Assembly: GCA_945897465.1 (NCBI GenBank)
Contig: CAMDFK010000017.1
Coordinates: forward strand, 1-64,000
Length of the DNA: 64,000 nt
Direction: 5' to 3'
DNA from: Limnohabitans sp. Rim8
GTDB taxonomy: Bacteria; Pseudomonadota; Gammaproteobacteria; Burkholderiales; Burkholderiaceae_C
In this document: positions 29,979 through 38,039 of the stretch, piece after piece
How positions within the stretch are numbered: the first letter of the stretch is position 1
Layout: the number at the start of each line of letters is the position of its first letter
Made by a program: the position numbers and the translations under genes
Notes under the pieces: generated by a model
Databases searched by the model: none
What the model saw: only the letters and a program-made list of their open reading frames with translations
Told to the model about the DNA's origin: nothing

Positions 29979-30689
29979 ATGAACAAAATAGGTGTTCTCG
30001 GCGGTATGGGGCCAGCGGCCACAGCTGACTTTCTCACCAAGTTGATACAACTTACCCCCGCCACATGTGATCAGGAACACCTGCCGGTGGTGGTGGCCAA
30101 TTTGCCCCATGTACCTGACCGCAGTCGCGCCATACTGGGTTTGGGCGCCAATCCGTTACCCGCTATGTGCGCAAGCATTGACTTGCTGGTCAATGCGGGT
30201 TGCGGTGTGATCGCTGTGCCGTGCAACACTTCGCACCACTGGCATTCAGACTTTGCCAAATATTCACCCGTCCCGGTATTGCACATTGCCGAAGCTTGCG
30301 TTTTGGCGGTAGGGCCCGCTCAAACGACCGCCATTTTGGGCACAAGAGGCTGCCTTCAGTCGGGCTTTTACCAGCGAATCATTTCCGAAAATGGCGGCTT
30401 TTGCCAGGTACCGGACACCCAAACCGTACAACCTGTGGTGGATGCCACCATCGCCGCAGTCAAAGGGGGCGATTTGGCAAGAGGTGCGCGTTACTTGGAA
30501 CATGTTCTTCGCACATTGTCTTCCAATGGGGTCAATGCTGTCGTGTTGGCTTGCACTGAATTGCCCTTGGCGGCTCTGGGTTGCGATCCTGTGGCTCACG
30601 CTGGAATGACTTTGGTGGACAGTACCTTGGAGTTGGCTCGCGCCAGTGTGCGCTATGGACTCGACCGCGGTTGGAACAAAGCGGCTTAG
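29979..30689 (+). CDS. Aspartate/glutamate racemase family enzyme
   Basis: Protein of 236 residues. It has the cofactor-independent racemase fold with both catalytic cysteines: Cys82 in AVPCNTSHHW and Cys192 in VVLACTELPLA. The opening KIGVLGGMGPAAT is typical of the RacX/YgeA branch, whose members include broad-specificity amino-acid racemases as well as aspartate racemases. The substrate cannot be read from sequence. It follows the giant coiled-coil gene by 76 bases on the same strand, and AGGAAA lies about ten bases before the start. Racemases making non-canonical D-amino acids can modify peptidoglycan, which could matter next to a T6SS. Confidence 0.9.
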   Translation: MNKIGVLGGMGPAATADFLTKLIQLTPATCDQEHLPVVVANLPHVPDRSRAILGLGANPLPAMCASIDLLVNAGCGVIAVPCNTSHHWHSDFAKYSPVPVLHIAEACVLAVGPAQTTAILGTRGCLQSGFYQRIISENGGFCQVPDTQTVQPVVDATIAAVKGGDLARGARYLEHVLRTLSSNGVNAVVLACTELPLAALGCDPVAHAGMTLVDSTLELARASVRYGLDRGWNKAA

Positions 30690-30762
30690 GCTTCGAACGC
30701 ACATTCTTAAAGCCAGCAAGCAAGCTTTTTTGAACGGCCTGACGCGCTGTCTGGGGGCTGCT

Positions 30763-31482
30763 TTATTGGATCAAATAACCCCCGTCTACTGGCAAGACCA
30801 CGCCCGTGACAAAGCGGGCTGCGTCGCTGGCCAAAAACAGCACCGGACCCGCCACGTCTTCGGGTTGGCCCCAGCGGCCCATGGGTGTGCGGCCCACGAT
30901 CTGGGCGCTGCGTGTGGGGTCGTTCTGCAGGGCTTGGGTCAAAGGTGTGGCGATCCAGCCTGGGGCCACCGCGTTCACCCGGATGCCGTCGGCCGCATAG
31001 GCAATGGCCAATGACTTGGTCAGCTGCGCCACGCCGCCCTTGCTGGCGCTGTAGCCTGGCGTGAGGCCGCCTCCAAAAAAGCTCAGCATCGACGCGGTGT
31101 TGACAATGCAGCCTTGGCGTGCCTTCAGGCCAGCACGCGCTGCAGCGCACACCCGCATGGTGCCGTTCAGGTTGATGTCCACCGTCTGCGCAAATGCCTC
31201 CGGGTCGTGTTCGACGTTGCGCTGGATGATGCCCGCACAGTTGACCAGCACATCGAATTCACCGAACTCACCGAGCACGGTTTGTACATGCTCGTTTTGT
31301 CGCACATCTAGCACATGGAAAGCAATCAGGCGGTTGGTACTCAGGCCTTGCGCCGACTCGACTTCGGCGGGCGTGGCCCCGGTGGCTGTGACGCTGGCGC
31401 CGGTGGCGGCAAAGGCCCGGGCAATGGCCGCGCCAATGCCACTGGTGCCACCGGTGATGAAAACTTTTTTGACCATGTCCAT
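30763..31482 (-). CDS. Short-chain dehydrogenase/reductase (SDR)
   Basis: Protein of 239 residues. It carries the NAD(P)-binding TGGTSGIG motif (about residues 10-17), NCAG at 81-84, and the catalytic triad Ser131, Tyr144 and Lys148 in GYSASKGG. The ending FVTGVVLPVDGGYL is typical of classical SDRs. It is encoded on the opposite strand to the tetronate genes. A sugar, sugar-acid or polyol substrate is likely from context only. The start at 31482 (MDMVKK) and an internal ATG two codons later are equally possible. Confidence 0.85.
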   Translation of the reverse strand: MDMVKKVFITGGTSGIGAAIARAFAATGASVTATGATPAEVESAQGLSTNRLIAFHVLDVRQNEHVQTVLGEFGEFDVLVNCAGIIQRNVEHDPEAFAQTVDINLNGTMRVCAAARAGLKARQGCIVNTASMLSFFGGGLTPGYSASKGGVAQLTKSLAIAYAADGIRVNAVAPGWIATPLTQALQNDPTRSAQIVGRTPMGRWGQPEDVAGPVLFLASDAARFVTGVVLPVDGGYLIQ

Positions 31483-31503
31483 GAAACCTCTCCCTTGCTG
31501 TTT

Positions 31504-31824
31504 TTAAAGTTTCAGGGTGATGACGCCACCCGCATGCTGGGCGCGTGAGCAGCACAAAATGATTTTCTGTTGCCGCTCATTTTGGCTGAGCACAAAGTCG
31601 CGGTGTTCCACCGCATCAGAAGCTTGTGCATCGTAAGGCAGGGCGCACACCCCACACAAGCCGTCGCTGCATTTCACGCTGATGCCTACGCCCGCCTCGG
31701 CCAGCACATCGGTGGCACTGCGCTCGGCGGGCACTTGCAGTCGGCGGCTGGATCTTTGTGCCAGACCGGTACCCGTGATCACCCGTATGCCCAGCTGGCC
31801 CAAAAATTTGTATGATGACTTCAT
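31504..31824 (-). pseudogene. Remnant of a phthalate-dioxygenase-reductase-type protein: C-terminal 2Fe-2S ferredoxin domain only
   Basis: Protein of 106 residues. It holds the plant-type ferredoxin cluster motif KCSDGLCGVC with a fourth Cys in LCCSRAQ, and the EHRDFVLSQNER segment that occurs at the C-terminus of VanB/phthalate dioxygenase reductases. Those proteins are about 310-330 residues with FMN and NAD domains in front; here only about 100 residues remain. It starts 21 bases from the divergent dehydrogenase gene, leaving no room for two promoters. It may be a decayed fragment, though the frame is intact and a standalone ferredoxin cannot be excluded. Confidence 0.6.
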
Positions 31825-31845
31825 TCACTTGGGCGTAACAAGCAC

Positions 31846-32745
31846 ATGACAACAGTCGGATTGATTGGTTTGGGGGCCATGGGCTCGGGCATGGCCGCAT
31901 CGCTGCGCCGCGCCGGGCACGCGGTGCAGGTTTTTGATGTGCGCCGCGAGGTGGCCGAGGCCTTCACCAACGCAGGCGGCACAGCGCACGACAGCTTGGC
32001 TTCTTTGGGCGCAGCGTGTGATGTGGTCGTGTCGGTGGTGGTCAATGCCGCGCAAACCGAGAGCGTGCTGTTTGGCGACGGCACCACGCCCGGGTGCGCG
32101 GCCAGCATGAAGCCCGGCAGCGTGTTTGTGATGTGCTCCACCGTTGACCCCAATTGGTCGGTGGCGCTGGAATCGCGCTTGGAGGTCATGGGCCTGCGCT
32201 ATGTGGACGCGCCGATCTCGGGCGGCGCGGCCAAAGCGGCCAGTGGTCAGATGACGATGATGACCGCGGGCAAGCCCGAAGCCTACGCGCTGGCCGAGCC
32301 GTTTTTGAGCGCCATGGCCGCCAAGGTCTACAAGTTGGGCGACAGCGCAGGCGCGGGCAGCAAGGTCAAGATCATCAACCAGTTGCTCGCGGGTGTGCAC
32401 ATTGCCGCTGCGGCCGAGGCCATGGCCCTAGGCCTGCGCGAGGGTGTGGACCCGGCGGCGCTCTACGAAGTGATCACCCACAGCGCGGGCAACAGCTGGA
32501 TGTTTGAAAACCGCATGGCCCATGTGCTGGCGGCCGATTACACGCCGCTCTCAGCGGTAGACATTTTTGTGAAGGATCTGGGCATCGTGCTCGACATGGC
32601 GCGGGCCAGCAAGTTCCCGCTGCCGCTGTCTTCCACAGCGCACCAGATGTTCATGCAGGCCAGCACCGCAGGCTTTGCCAAAGAAGATGACAGCGCCGTG
32701 ATCAAGATTTTCCCAGGCATTGAATTGCCGAAAGGCAAGGCATGA
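31846..32745 (+). CDS. ltnD: L-threonate-type dehydrogenase (3-hydroxyisobutyrate dehydrogenase family)
   Basis: Protein of 299 residues. The Rossmann motif GLIGLGAMGSGMA opens the protein, the substrate loop is DAPISGGAAKAASGQM (about 121-136), and the catalytic Lys175 is in KVKIINQLLAG. In the tetronate pathway this family oxidises L-threonate or D-erythronate at C2 to 2-oxo-tetronate. The assignment to threonate rests mainly on the four-gene context (kinase, aldolase-like protein and isomerase follow directly). Its stop overlaps the kinase start by four bases. Confidence 0.88.
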   Translation: MTTVGLIGLGAMGSGMAASLRRAGHAVQVFDVRREVAEAFTNAGGTAHDSLASLGAACDVVVSVVVNAAQTESVLFGDGTTPGCAASMKPGSVFVMCSTVDPNWSVALESRLEVMGLRYVDAPISGGAAKAASGQMTMMTAGKPEAYALAEPFLSAMAAKVYKLGDSAGAGSKVKIINQLLAGVHIAAAAEAMALGLREGVDPAALYEVITHSAGNSWMFENRMAHVLAADYTPLSAVDIFVKDLGIVLDMARASKFPLPLSSTAHQMFMQASTAGFAKEDDSAVIKIFPGIELPKGKA

Positions 32746-34007
32746 CCATCCAACTCGGTTGTATTGCCGACGACTTCACCGGCGCCACCGACCTCGCCAA
32801 CAACTTGGTGCGCTCGGGTATGCGGGTGGTGCAGACCATCGGTGTGCCCACAGGCCCGCTGGCCGCTGATGTGGATGCGGTGGTGGTGGCGCTCAAGTCG
32901 CGCACCATTCCGGCTGCCGAGGCCATCGCGCAATCGCTCGACGCCTTGAAGTGGTTGCAGGCGCAAGGCGCACAGCAAATTTATTTCAAATACTGCTCCA
33001 CTTTTGACAGCACACCCGAAGGCAACATCGGCCCGGTGACCGAGGCGCTGATGGACGCGCTGGGCACCGACTTCACCATCGCCACGCCCGCCTTCCCGGA
33101 CAACGGCCGCACCGTGTTCAAGGGTTACCTGTTCGCGGGCCATGTGTTGCTCAACGAGTCGGGCATGCAAAACCACCCGCTCACGCCCATGACCGACGCC
33201 AACCTGGTGCGCGTGATGCAAGCGCAAACCAAGCGCAAGGTGGGCTTGATCGATTACAAAACCGTGGCCCAAGGTGAAGCGGCGATCCGTGCACGCATCG
33301 ATGCTTTGCGCACTGAAGGTGTGGGCGTGGCCGTGGTCGACGCGACCAGCAACGACGACCTGCACCTGCTTGGGCCTGCTTTGAAAGGCATGCTGCTGGT
33401 CACTGCGGGTTCTGGTGTGGCCATTGGCCTGCCCGCCAACTTTGGCCTCAAGCCTTCATTGCAGGCGAGCCAATTACCTGTTGCCAAGGGCTTGCAAGCG
33501 GTGGTGTCGGGCAGCTGCTCGGTGGCCACCAACGCGCAGGTGGCGCACTTCAAAACGACAGGCCGCCCTGCGATGGCGATCAACCCTGCGGCGCTGATGA
33601 ACGGGCAAAGCGATGCCGTGGTGCAGCAGGTGCTGGCTTGGGCCGCGCCACTCTTGAAAGAAGGCCCGGTGCTGGTGTACTCCACCGCCGAGCCCGAAGC
33701 CGTCAAAGCCGTGCAGGCCCAGCTGGGCGTGGCCGAAGCGGGTGCTTTGGTCGAACACGCGTTGGCTGCTGTGGCCCGTGGTTTGGTCGGTCTGGGTGTA
33801 CAGCAGCTGGTGGTGGCGGGTGGCGAGACCTCGGGCGCTTGTGTGCAGGTACTCGGTATTGCGCAGCTGCAGATCGGGCCACAAATCGACCCTGGTGTGC
33901 CTTGGTGTCACGCACCGTCATCCAATGGGGGGGTGCACATCACGCTCAAGTCGGGCAACTTCGGCACCGAGGACTTTTTCACCAAAGCCTTTACAGTCTT
34001 GGCATGA
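32742..34007 (+). CDS. otnK: 3-oxo-tetronate 4-kinase (OtnK)
   Basis: Protein of 421 residues of the DUF1537/OtnK family. The N-terminus is the family signature LGCIADDFTGATDLANNLV. The C-terminal nucleotide-binding half includes VVAGGETSGA and ends with ITLKSGNFGTEDFFTKA. It phosphorylates 3-oxo-tetronate to the 4-phosphate. It overlaps both neighbours by four bases, consistent with tight coupling. Confidence 0.92.
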   Translation: MTIQLGCIADDFTGATDLANNLVRSGMRVVQTIGVPTGPLAADVDAVVVALKSRTIPAAEAIAQSLDALKWLQAQGAQQIYFKYCSTFDSTPEGNIGPVTEALMDALGTDFTIATPAFPDNGRTVFKGYLFAGHVLLNESGMQNHPLTPMTDANLVRVMQAQTKRKVGLIDYKTVAQGEAAIRARIDALRTEGVGVAVVDATSNDDLHLLGPALKGMLLVTAGSGVAIGLPANFGLKPSLQASQLPVAKGLQAVVSGSCSVATNAQVAHFKTTGRPAMAINPAALMNGQSDAVVQQVLAWAAPLLKEGPVLVYSTAEPEAVKAVQAQLGVAEAGALVEHALAAVARGLVGLGVQQLVVAGGETSGACVQVLGIAQLQIGPQIDPGVPWCHAPSSNGGVHITLKSGNFGTEDFFTKAFTVLA

Positions 34008-34669
34008 GCAGCACCGAAACCCAAGCCCGTGAAGAAATCTGCCGCGTGGGCCGCAGCCTGTTCGAGCGCGGCTATGTGCACGCCACGGCGGGCAACATCA
34101 GCGTGCGTTTGGACGACGGTTTTCTGATCACACCGACCGACGCGTGTTTGGGTTTTCTCGACCCGGCACGCTTGGCCAAACTCGATGGGAAAGGCCAGCA
34201 AGTCAGTGGCGACAAGGGCAGCAAAACCATCGCTTTGCACCGCCAGATTTATGCCGCTGCGTGCGAGTCAGATGCCGCTACGCGCTGTGTGATCCACACC
34301 CACAGCACGCACTGCGTGGCGCTCAGCCTGAACGCCACTGGCCCCGAATTGCTGCCCCCCATCACGCCTTATTTTGTGATGAAAGTCGGCCATGTGCCTC
34401 TGGTGCCCTACCACCGCCCGGGCAGCCCAGATGCGGCCCAAGAAGTGGCCCGGCTGATCCGCCACTACGCGGCGCAAGGTGCCCCGATACGCGCCGTGAT
34501 GCTCTCACGACTGGGCCCCAACGTCTGGCACGACACGCCCGCGGCCGCCATGGCCACACTCGAAGAGCTGGAAGAAACCGCACGGCTCATGCAACTGCAT
34601 CCCCACACACCACCCCTGAACCCCAGCGAACTGGATGGACTCCGCCAGGCCTTTGGGGCACGCTGGTGA
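34004..34669 (+). CDS. otnC: 3-oxo-tetronate 4-phosphate decarboxylase-like protein (OtnC family), with changed active-site residues
   Basis: Protein of 221 residues of the class II aldolase fold. The general OtnC layout is present: ATAGNISVRLDDG, LGFLDPARLAKLDG, VSGDKGSK, and the zinc ligands His98 and His100 in IHTHSTH. Two usually invariant residues are different: the Glu of the SKE motif is Thr75 (SKTIALH), and the third zinc His of the LANHGP motif is Leu170 (LSRLGPNVW). The overall decarboxylase function is therefore doubtful unless another residue compensates. The ATG at 34004 overlaps the otnK stop. Confidence 0.82.
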   Translation: MSSTETQAREEICRVGRSLFERGYVHATAGNISVRLDDGFLITPTDACLGFLDPARLAKLDGKGQQVSGDKGSKTIALHRQIYAAACESDAATRCVIHTHSTHCVALSLNATGPELLPPITPYFVMKVGHVPLVPYHRPGSPDAAQEVARLIRHYAAQGAPIRAVMLSRLGPNVWHDTPAAAMATLEELEETARLMQLHPHTPPLNPSELDGLRQAFGARW

Positions 34670-34674
34670 GCACC

Positions 34675-34975
34675 ACCATGGATCGCTTCGTGCCTCGCGA
34701 TGACGCGGATCAGGACGGAGACGGCCCAGGTGTCATGGCGAGCAAAGCGCGGCCATCCACGCGTTTGTGGGTCACCATGGATCGCTTCGTGCCTCGCGAT
34801 GACGCGGATCAGGACGGAGACGGCCCAGGTGTCATGGCGAGCGAAGCGCGGCCATCCACGCGTTTGTGGGTCACCATGGATCGCTTCGCGCCTCGCGATG
34901 ACGCGGATCAGGACGTCGACGGCCCAGGTGTCATGGCGAGCGAAGCACGGCCATCCATGCTTGCGGTTCAAGACC
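34675..34975. repeat. Three tandem 99-bp repeats, each containing a pair of inverted REP-like arms
   Basis: Copies begin with ATGGATCGCTTCG at 34678, 34777 and 34876, exactly 99 bases apart. Within each, the left arm read in reverse (GTCATCGCGAGGCACGAAG) resembles the right arm (GTCATGGCGAGCGAAGCG) found about 55 bases later. So each unit is a hairpin-capable inverted pair of a REP-like sequence. The last unit is diverged at its end. The array fills the 330-base space between otnC and otnI. Open frames across it in several phases are a result of the period being a multiple of three; I see no real gene. Confidence 0.85.
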
Positions 34976-34999
34976 TTCCATATTGACTGAAAGAAAACC

Positions 35000-35833
35000 A
35001 TGTCCCGTTTTGCCGCCAACCTCTCCATGATGTACCCCGACCTGCCGTTTCTGGACCGCTTTGAAGCTGCGGCCAAAGACGGTTTCAAGGCGGTGGAGTA
35101 TTTGTTTCCTTACGCCTTTCCAGCGCAAGAGTTGGCGGCCCGACTGAAGGCGAACGGCTTGCAGCAAGTGCTGTTCAATGCCCCGCCGGGCGGCACCGAT
35201 ACCCACAGTTTTGGCAAGGCTTGGGAGACGGGGCAACGGGGCACGGCCAGTGTGCCCGGGCGCGATGCCGAGTTTCGTGCGGGTTTTGCGCAAGCCCTGA
35301 TCTATGCCGAGGCGCTGAACTGCCCGCGTATCCACGCCATGGTGGGCTTGCGGGCCGAAGGTGCCAGCCCAGAAGCGGCTGACGCCACGTTGATCAGCAA
35401 CTTGCAATGGGCTGCTGTCGAGGCAGCCAAAGCAGGGCGCGATGTGCTGGTGGAGCCCATCAACACCCGCAGTATGCCGGGCTTTCACCTCAACCGCCAA
35501 GACCACGCCCACCGCATCGTGCAGGCCGTGGGTGCGACCAATGTGAAGGTGCAGATGGACCTGTTTCACTGCCAGATCGTCGAAGGCGACTTGAGTGCCA
35601 AGATTGCCCATTACCTGCCCACCGGTCGGGTGGGGCATTTTCAGATTGCCGAGGTGCCCAACCGCCACGAGCCGGGCACGGGTGAGGTGAACTGGGCACA
35701 CATCTTCCAGACCATCGACAAAGTGTCCGCCGATTGCGGCTGGGACGGCTGGATCGGTTGTGAGTACAACCCGGCCGATGCTTCGGCGGGCGGCACTTCA
35801 CGCGGCTTGAGTTGGGCGCAGCCTTATCTTTGA
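35000..35833 (+). CDS. otnI: 2-oxo-tetronate isomerase (OtnI), hydroxypyruvate isomerase family
   Basis: Protein of 277 residues. It opens with RFAANLSMMYPDLPFLDRF, the Hyi/OtnI signature, and keeps the two catalytic glutamates in VLVEPINTR (about 149-157) and IGCEYNP (about 252-258). It interconverts 2-oxo- and 3-oxo-tetronate, which is the step between the dehydrogenase and the kinase. It is separated from otnC by the 99-bp repeat array. Confidence 0.92.
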   Translation: MSRFAANLSMMYPDLPFLDRFEAAAKDGFKAVEYLFPYAFPAQELAARLKANGLQQVLFNAPPGGTDTHSFGKAWETGQRGTASVPGRDAEFRAGFAQALIYAEALNCPRIHAMVGLRAEGASPEAADATLISNLQWAAVEAAKAGRDVLVEPINTRSMPGFHLNRQDHAHRIVQAVGATNVKVQMDLFHCQIVEGDLSAKIAHYLPTGRVGHFQIAEVPNRHEPGTGEVNWAHIFQTIDKVSADCGWDGWIGCEYNPADASAGGTSRGLSWAQPYL

Positions 35834-35837
35834 GGCC

Positions 35838-36842
35838 TCAGGCGCTGACACCACACACCGTTTTGGAGCCTTGCCAATTGCTCAGCGCCTGGCTCAAATC
35901 TGTGCCGCGGCGCAAGGCGGTCATTTCGGCCACGATGCTCAGTGCGATTTCGGGGGGCGTCAAAGCGCCGATGTTCAGGCCGACAGGACCATGCAACTGC
36001 TGCACTTCGGCTTCGCTCACATCAAAGTCCAGCAAGCGTTGGCGGCGCTGCGCGTTGTTGTGCAGCGAGCCCAATGCGCCCACATAAAACGCGGGGGTGC
36101 GCAATGCTTCCATCAGCGCCAGGTCGTCCAGCTTGGGGTCGTGTGTGACGGCGACCACCGCGCTGTTGTGGTCCAGCCGCATGGCCAGCACCAGGTCGTC
36201 GGGCATCGCGTTGGACAAGGTCACGCCGCTCATGGCTTCCCAGCCCTCGTGGTATTCCACACGCGGCTCGCACACCGTGACTTGGTAGTCCAGCATCACC
36301 GCCATATGGGCCAGATAGCGCGACAATTGCCCGCCACCGATGATGAGCAATCGCAGGCGAGGGCCGTGAACCGTGGTCAGGCTTTGGCCGTCAAACTGCA
36401 ATTTATCGCCTTCGGTGGCTGCGCTCATGCGCACCATGCCCGTGGCCATGTCCATGCGGCGCTCCACGCGCTGGTGCTGCTCAATCAGCACCAGCAATTC
36501 GCGCAGTTGTGATTGGGCCGACAGCGGCTCGAGCACCACCTGCACCGAGCCACCACAGGGCAGGCCAAAGCGGCGCACCTCTTCGGCGGTTTGGCCGTAG
36601 GTGGTGGTGTCGGGCAGGCGCAGGGCCAGCTCGCCAGCAGCCACACGGCGGATCAGGTCGTCTTCGATGCAGCCGCCCGAAACCGATCCGGCCACCTGGC
36701 CATCGTCACGGATGACCATGAGTGAGCCGGGTGGGCGGGGGGCCGAACCCCAGGTGCGTACCACCGTGCCCATCACCACGCGGTGGCCCCGGCTTTGCCA
36801 ATCGAGGGCGGTGCGGACCACGTCAATGTCGATGCTGTTCAT
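35838..36842 (-). CDS. XdhC/CoxI-family protein
   Basis: Protein of 334 residues. N-terminal XdhC_CoxI region: RGHRVVMGTVVRTWGSAPRP and GSVSGGCIEDDLIRRV (about 53-68), then PCGGSVQVVLEPL. A Rossmann-like C-terminal region has LRLLIIGGGQLSRYLA and FYVGALGSL. Such proteins insert sulfur into or guard the molybdenum cofactor of xanthine-dehydrogenase-type enzymes. This copy is the last gene on the minus strand of the cox region and ends four bases from the otnI stop, on the opposite strand. Confidence 0.88.
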   Translation of the reverse strand: MNSIDIDVVRTALDWQSRGHRVVMGTVVRTWGSAPRPPGSLMVIRDDGQVAGSVSGGCIEDDLIRRVAAGELALRLPDTTTYGQTAEEVRRFGLPCGGSVQVVLEPLSAQSQLRELLVLIEQHQRVERRMDMATGMVRMSAATEGDKLQFDGQSLTTVHGPRLRLLIIGGGQLSRYLAHMAVMLDYQVTVCEPRVEYHEGWEAMSGVTLSNAMPDDLVLAMRLDHNSAVVAVTHDPKLDDLALMEALRTPAFYVGALGSLHNNAQRRQRLLDFDVSEAEVQQLHGPVGLNIGALTPPEIALSIVAEMTALRRGTDLSQALSNWQGSKTVCGVSA

Positions 36843-36887
36843 GCTTGTCTCCGTTTGTCTTGCAAAAAAATGGGGTGCCCTAAGCCG

Positions 36888-38039
36888 TCAAAATTCATGG
36901 GGCAAACCCGCAGTGGGGGTCACCGCCCTGCGCCGTACCCCATACAGAATTTGCACCGCCGCCAAAACGCCCAAGAGTGCAAAAGCCGACTGCACGGCCA
37001 CAGGCCCTTGCCAGGGACTGATCAAACCCACCCACGCCAGCAAGCCTGGCCCGAGCAAAAGTGCCAAACCACGCTGCACTCCGGGTGGCCACCGCACTGC
37101 AGACCCCAGTGGAAAGCGGTGACGACACAGATGCACAGCCCAGGCCAAGGAGGGCAGCACCATGGCCAAAGTCCCATGCGCTTCGCTGTCGCCCAACAGC
37201 ATCAAGGGCCCCAAGATCAGAAAACCCAAACTGATGAAACTCAGGCGCTCATGAGCACGGGCGTTGCCATCAGGCTCCCACGACCGCGTGAACCCTGTCA
37301 CCAAGGCGGGCAAACCCGCCATCAACACCAAATGCGAGATGGCCATCCACTCCAGTGACAGGTTCAAACCCGCACACCAAGCGTTGCCCAACCACAGACT
37401 GCCCATCATCAGCCCCATGGCCGAAGTGGGCAGTACCAGGGGCAAACTGGACTGAACACCCCGGCAGACCTTGGGCTGCCGAGCGCCAAAACGATCTCGC
37501 GCGTACAAAACGGCCGCACACAGTGCCAGCACAGCACTCACGCCCACCGGTGCCGACGAAACACTGTCTGGCATGCGCCAAGCCCCATAGGTCAACGCAG
37601 CGGCCACCACCGGGTGCCATGCCACCCGGCCCAATGAAAACGTGCTGGACTGGCTGCGGGTTTCGATCCAACCGCACCACACACCCCACACCATGGCCAC
37701 AGCCAACAAGCCCGTATGGGCAGCGCTGTGACCCGACAACAAGTCAGGCCACCACACGCCGCATGCGGTCAGCAAGCCCAACAAACCCATCAAAGCTGGG
37801 GCCGCCTGCAAGGTCCAGACATGGCCACGGCTGAGCAGTCGCGCAGCCCACCACAGCGCCACCGCCAAGACACCGCTGGCCAGGGACCAGCCCAGACGCA
37901 TGCCTTGCTCGCCCAGCCAGAGCCAAGCGAGCAAGACCACCGTCCATTGGGCCACCTCACCGGCGTGGGCCAGCGCATGAACAGACTTATGGCCCAGTTC
38001 AGGCAGGCGAGAAGCCGCGGGACACTGACGCTCAGACAT
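36888..38039 (-). CDS. Polytopic membrane protein of unknown function, within the cox operon
   Basis: Protein of 383 residues with ten or more hydrophobic helices. Histidines cluster in the first third (HKSVHALAHAGEVAQW, HSAAHTGLL). I considered the NnrS family because of size and topology, but the core NnrS motifs are not evident. It may be a membrane component analogous to the CoxK-type proteins of other cox operons. The ATG at 38039 overlaps the end of the oxygenase gene by eight bases. Confidence 0.6.
   Translation of the reverse strand: MSERQCPAASRLPELGHKSVHALAHAGEVAQWTVVLLAWLWLGEQGMRLGWSLASGVLAVALWWAARLLSRGHVWTLQAAPALMGLLGLLTACGVWWPDLLSGHSAAHTGLLAVAMVWGVWCGWIETRSQSSTFSLGRVAWHPVVAAALTYGAWRMPDSVSSAPVGVSAVLALCAAVLYARDRFGARQPKVCRGVQSSLPLVLPTSAMGLMMGSLWLGNAWCAGLNLSLEWMAISHLVLMAGLPALVTGFTRSWEPDGNARAHERLSFISLGFLILGPLMLLGDSEAHGTLAMVLPSLAWAVHLCRHRFPLGSAVRWPPGVQRGLALLLGPGLLAWVGLISPWQGPVAVQSAFALLGVLAAVQILYGVRRRAVTPTAGLPHEF

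Noticed and set aside
34678-34986. Possible repeat protein coded by the 99-bp units
   Set aside because: Several frames are open on both strands because 99 is divisible by three; no ribosome site or family match.
36888-38039. NnrS assignment for the membrane protein
   Set aside because: Topology is similar, but the core NnrS motifs are not seen.
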